NCBI RefSeq assembly: GCF_000220395.1
Contig: NW_004085959.1
Location: 1-64,000, forward strand
Direction of reading: 5' to 3'
From: Ichthyophthirius multifiliis
Lineage: Eukaryota; Ciliophora; Oligohymenophorea; Hymenostomatida
Length of the DNA: 64,000 bases
In this document: piece by piece, positions 63,875 through 64,000 of the stretch
How the letters are laid out: every line of letters begins with the position of its first letter
How positions within the stretch are numbered: position 1 is the first letter of the stretch
Notes under the pieces: model-generated
What the model was told of the DNA's origin: nothing
Database searches by the model: none
What the model saw: only the letters and a program-made list of their open reading frames with translations
Translations under genes and position numbers: made by a program

Positions 63875-64000
63875 ATTTTTTAAGCTTTTAAAGAAAAATA
63901 AGGCTTTTTAAATTTAACTTTATTCTATCTAATTTATAAAAAATTTATTTTTTTCTTAATATATATATATTTTTAAAATACGAGAAAACAAATAATAATA
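63875..64000. other. Upstream region of the CK1 gene, cut by window end
   Basis: 126 bp of A/T-rich sequence holding the start of the CK1 promoter region; nothing further can be seen. Confidence 0.4.

Overview
The window is macronuclear-type DNA of an oligohymenophorean ciliate. By eye it is well over 80% A+T. Genes read through only if TAA and TAG mean Gln and TGA is the sole stop (ciliate code, translation table 6). Introns are mostly 30-60 nt, very A+T-rich, GT...AG. Ichthyophthirius multifiliis or a close relative fits this combination best; that naming is inference. Under the standard code every gene shatters, so I rebuilt genes by hand from both strands. For most multi-exon genes the exon lengths were summed and close the reading frame exactly.

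Layout. 1-9.7 kb: four minus-strand genes (homocysteine S-methyltransferase; F-BAR protein; EF-hand protein; CDT1-like licensing factor). 10.3-12.3 kb: two plus-strand genes (mitochondrial ribosome recycling factor; coiled-coil protein). 12.9-18.2 kb, minus: small coiled-coil protein, Ttd14-like P-loop protein, large USP deubiquitinase. 20.7-22.2 kb, minus: PDIA6/P5-type disulfide isomerase. 25.7-27.3 kb, minus: DP-type (E2F partner) transcription factor. 27.7-28.4 kb, plus: GTP cyclohydrolase I. 30.5-31.3 kb, minus: unknown protein. 32.0-32.6 kb, plus: ARF-like GTPase. 33.1-35.4 kb, minus: HPt-like CaaX protein and a coiled-coil protein. 36.7-38.3 kb, plus: PRPP synthetase with nine exons. 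38.6-43.0 kb, minus: two coiled-coil proteins. 46.4-52.3 kb, minus: cyclin, five-BRCT protein and TBC1D31. 52.6-53.1 kb, plus: F-box protein. 55.2-56.4 kb, plus: unresolved gene. 56.6-57.6 kb, minus: C2H2 zinc finger protein. 60.0-61.3 kb, plus: secreted, probably GPI-anchored surface protein. 62.5-63.9 kb, minus: casein kinase 1. Between genes lie 0.2-3.5 kb stretches of A/T-rich DNA with (AT)n and (TTTA)n tracts.

The genes form no operon and no single pathway. Several are cell-cycle or replication factors (CDT1, DP, cyclin, multi-BRCT), and others serve vesicle, cilium or protein-quality functions. No tRNA, rRNA, telomere repeat, transposase or CRISPR array was found. Many genes show single-base frame breaks, usually in A/T homopolymers. 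This points to assembly errors more than to decay. One ambiguous base (N) lies at 27363.

The items most worth following up are the surface-protein gene with four identical 14-mers upstream, the F-BAR protein with an SBF2-like tail, the ARF-like GTPase with Lys for the catalytic Gln, and the prenylated HPt-like protein.
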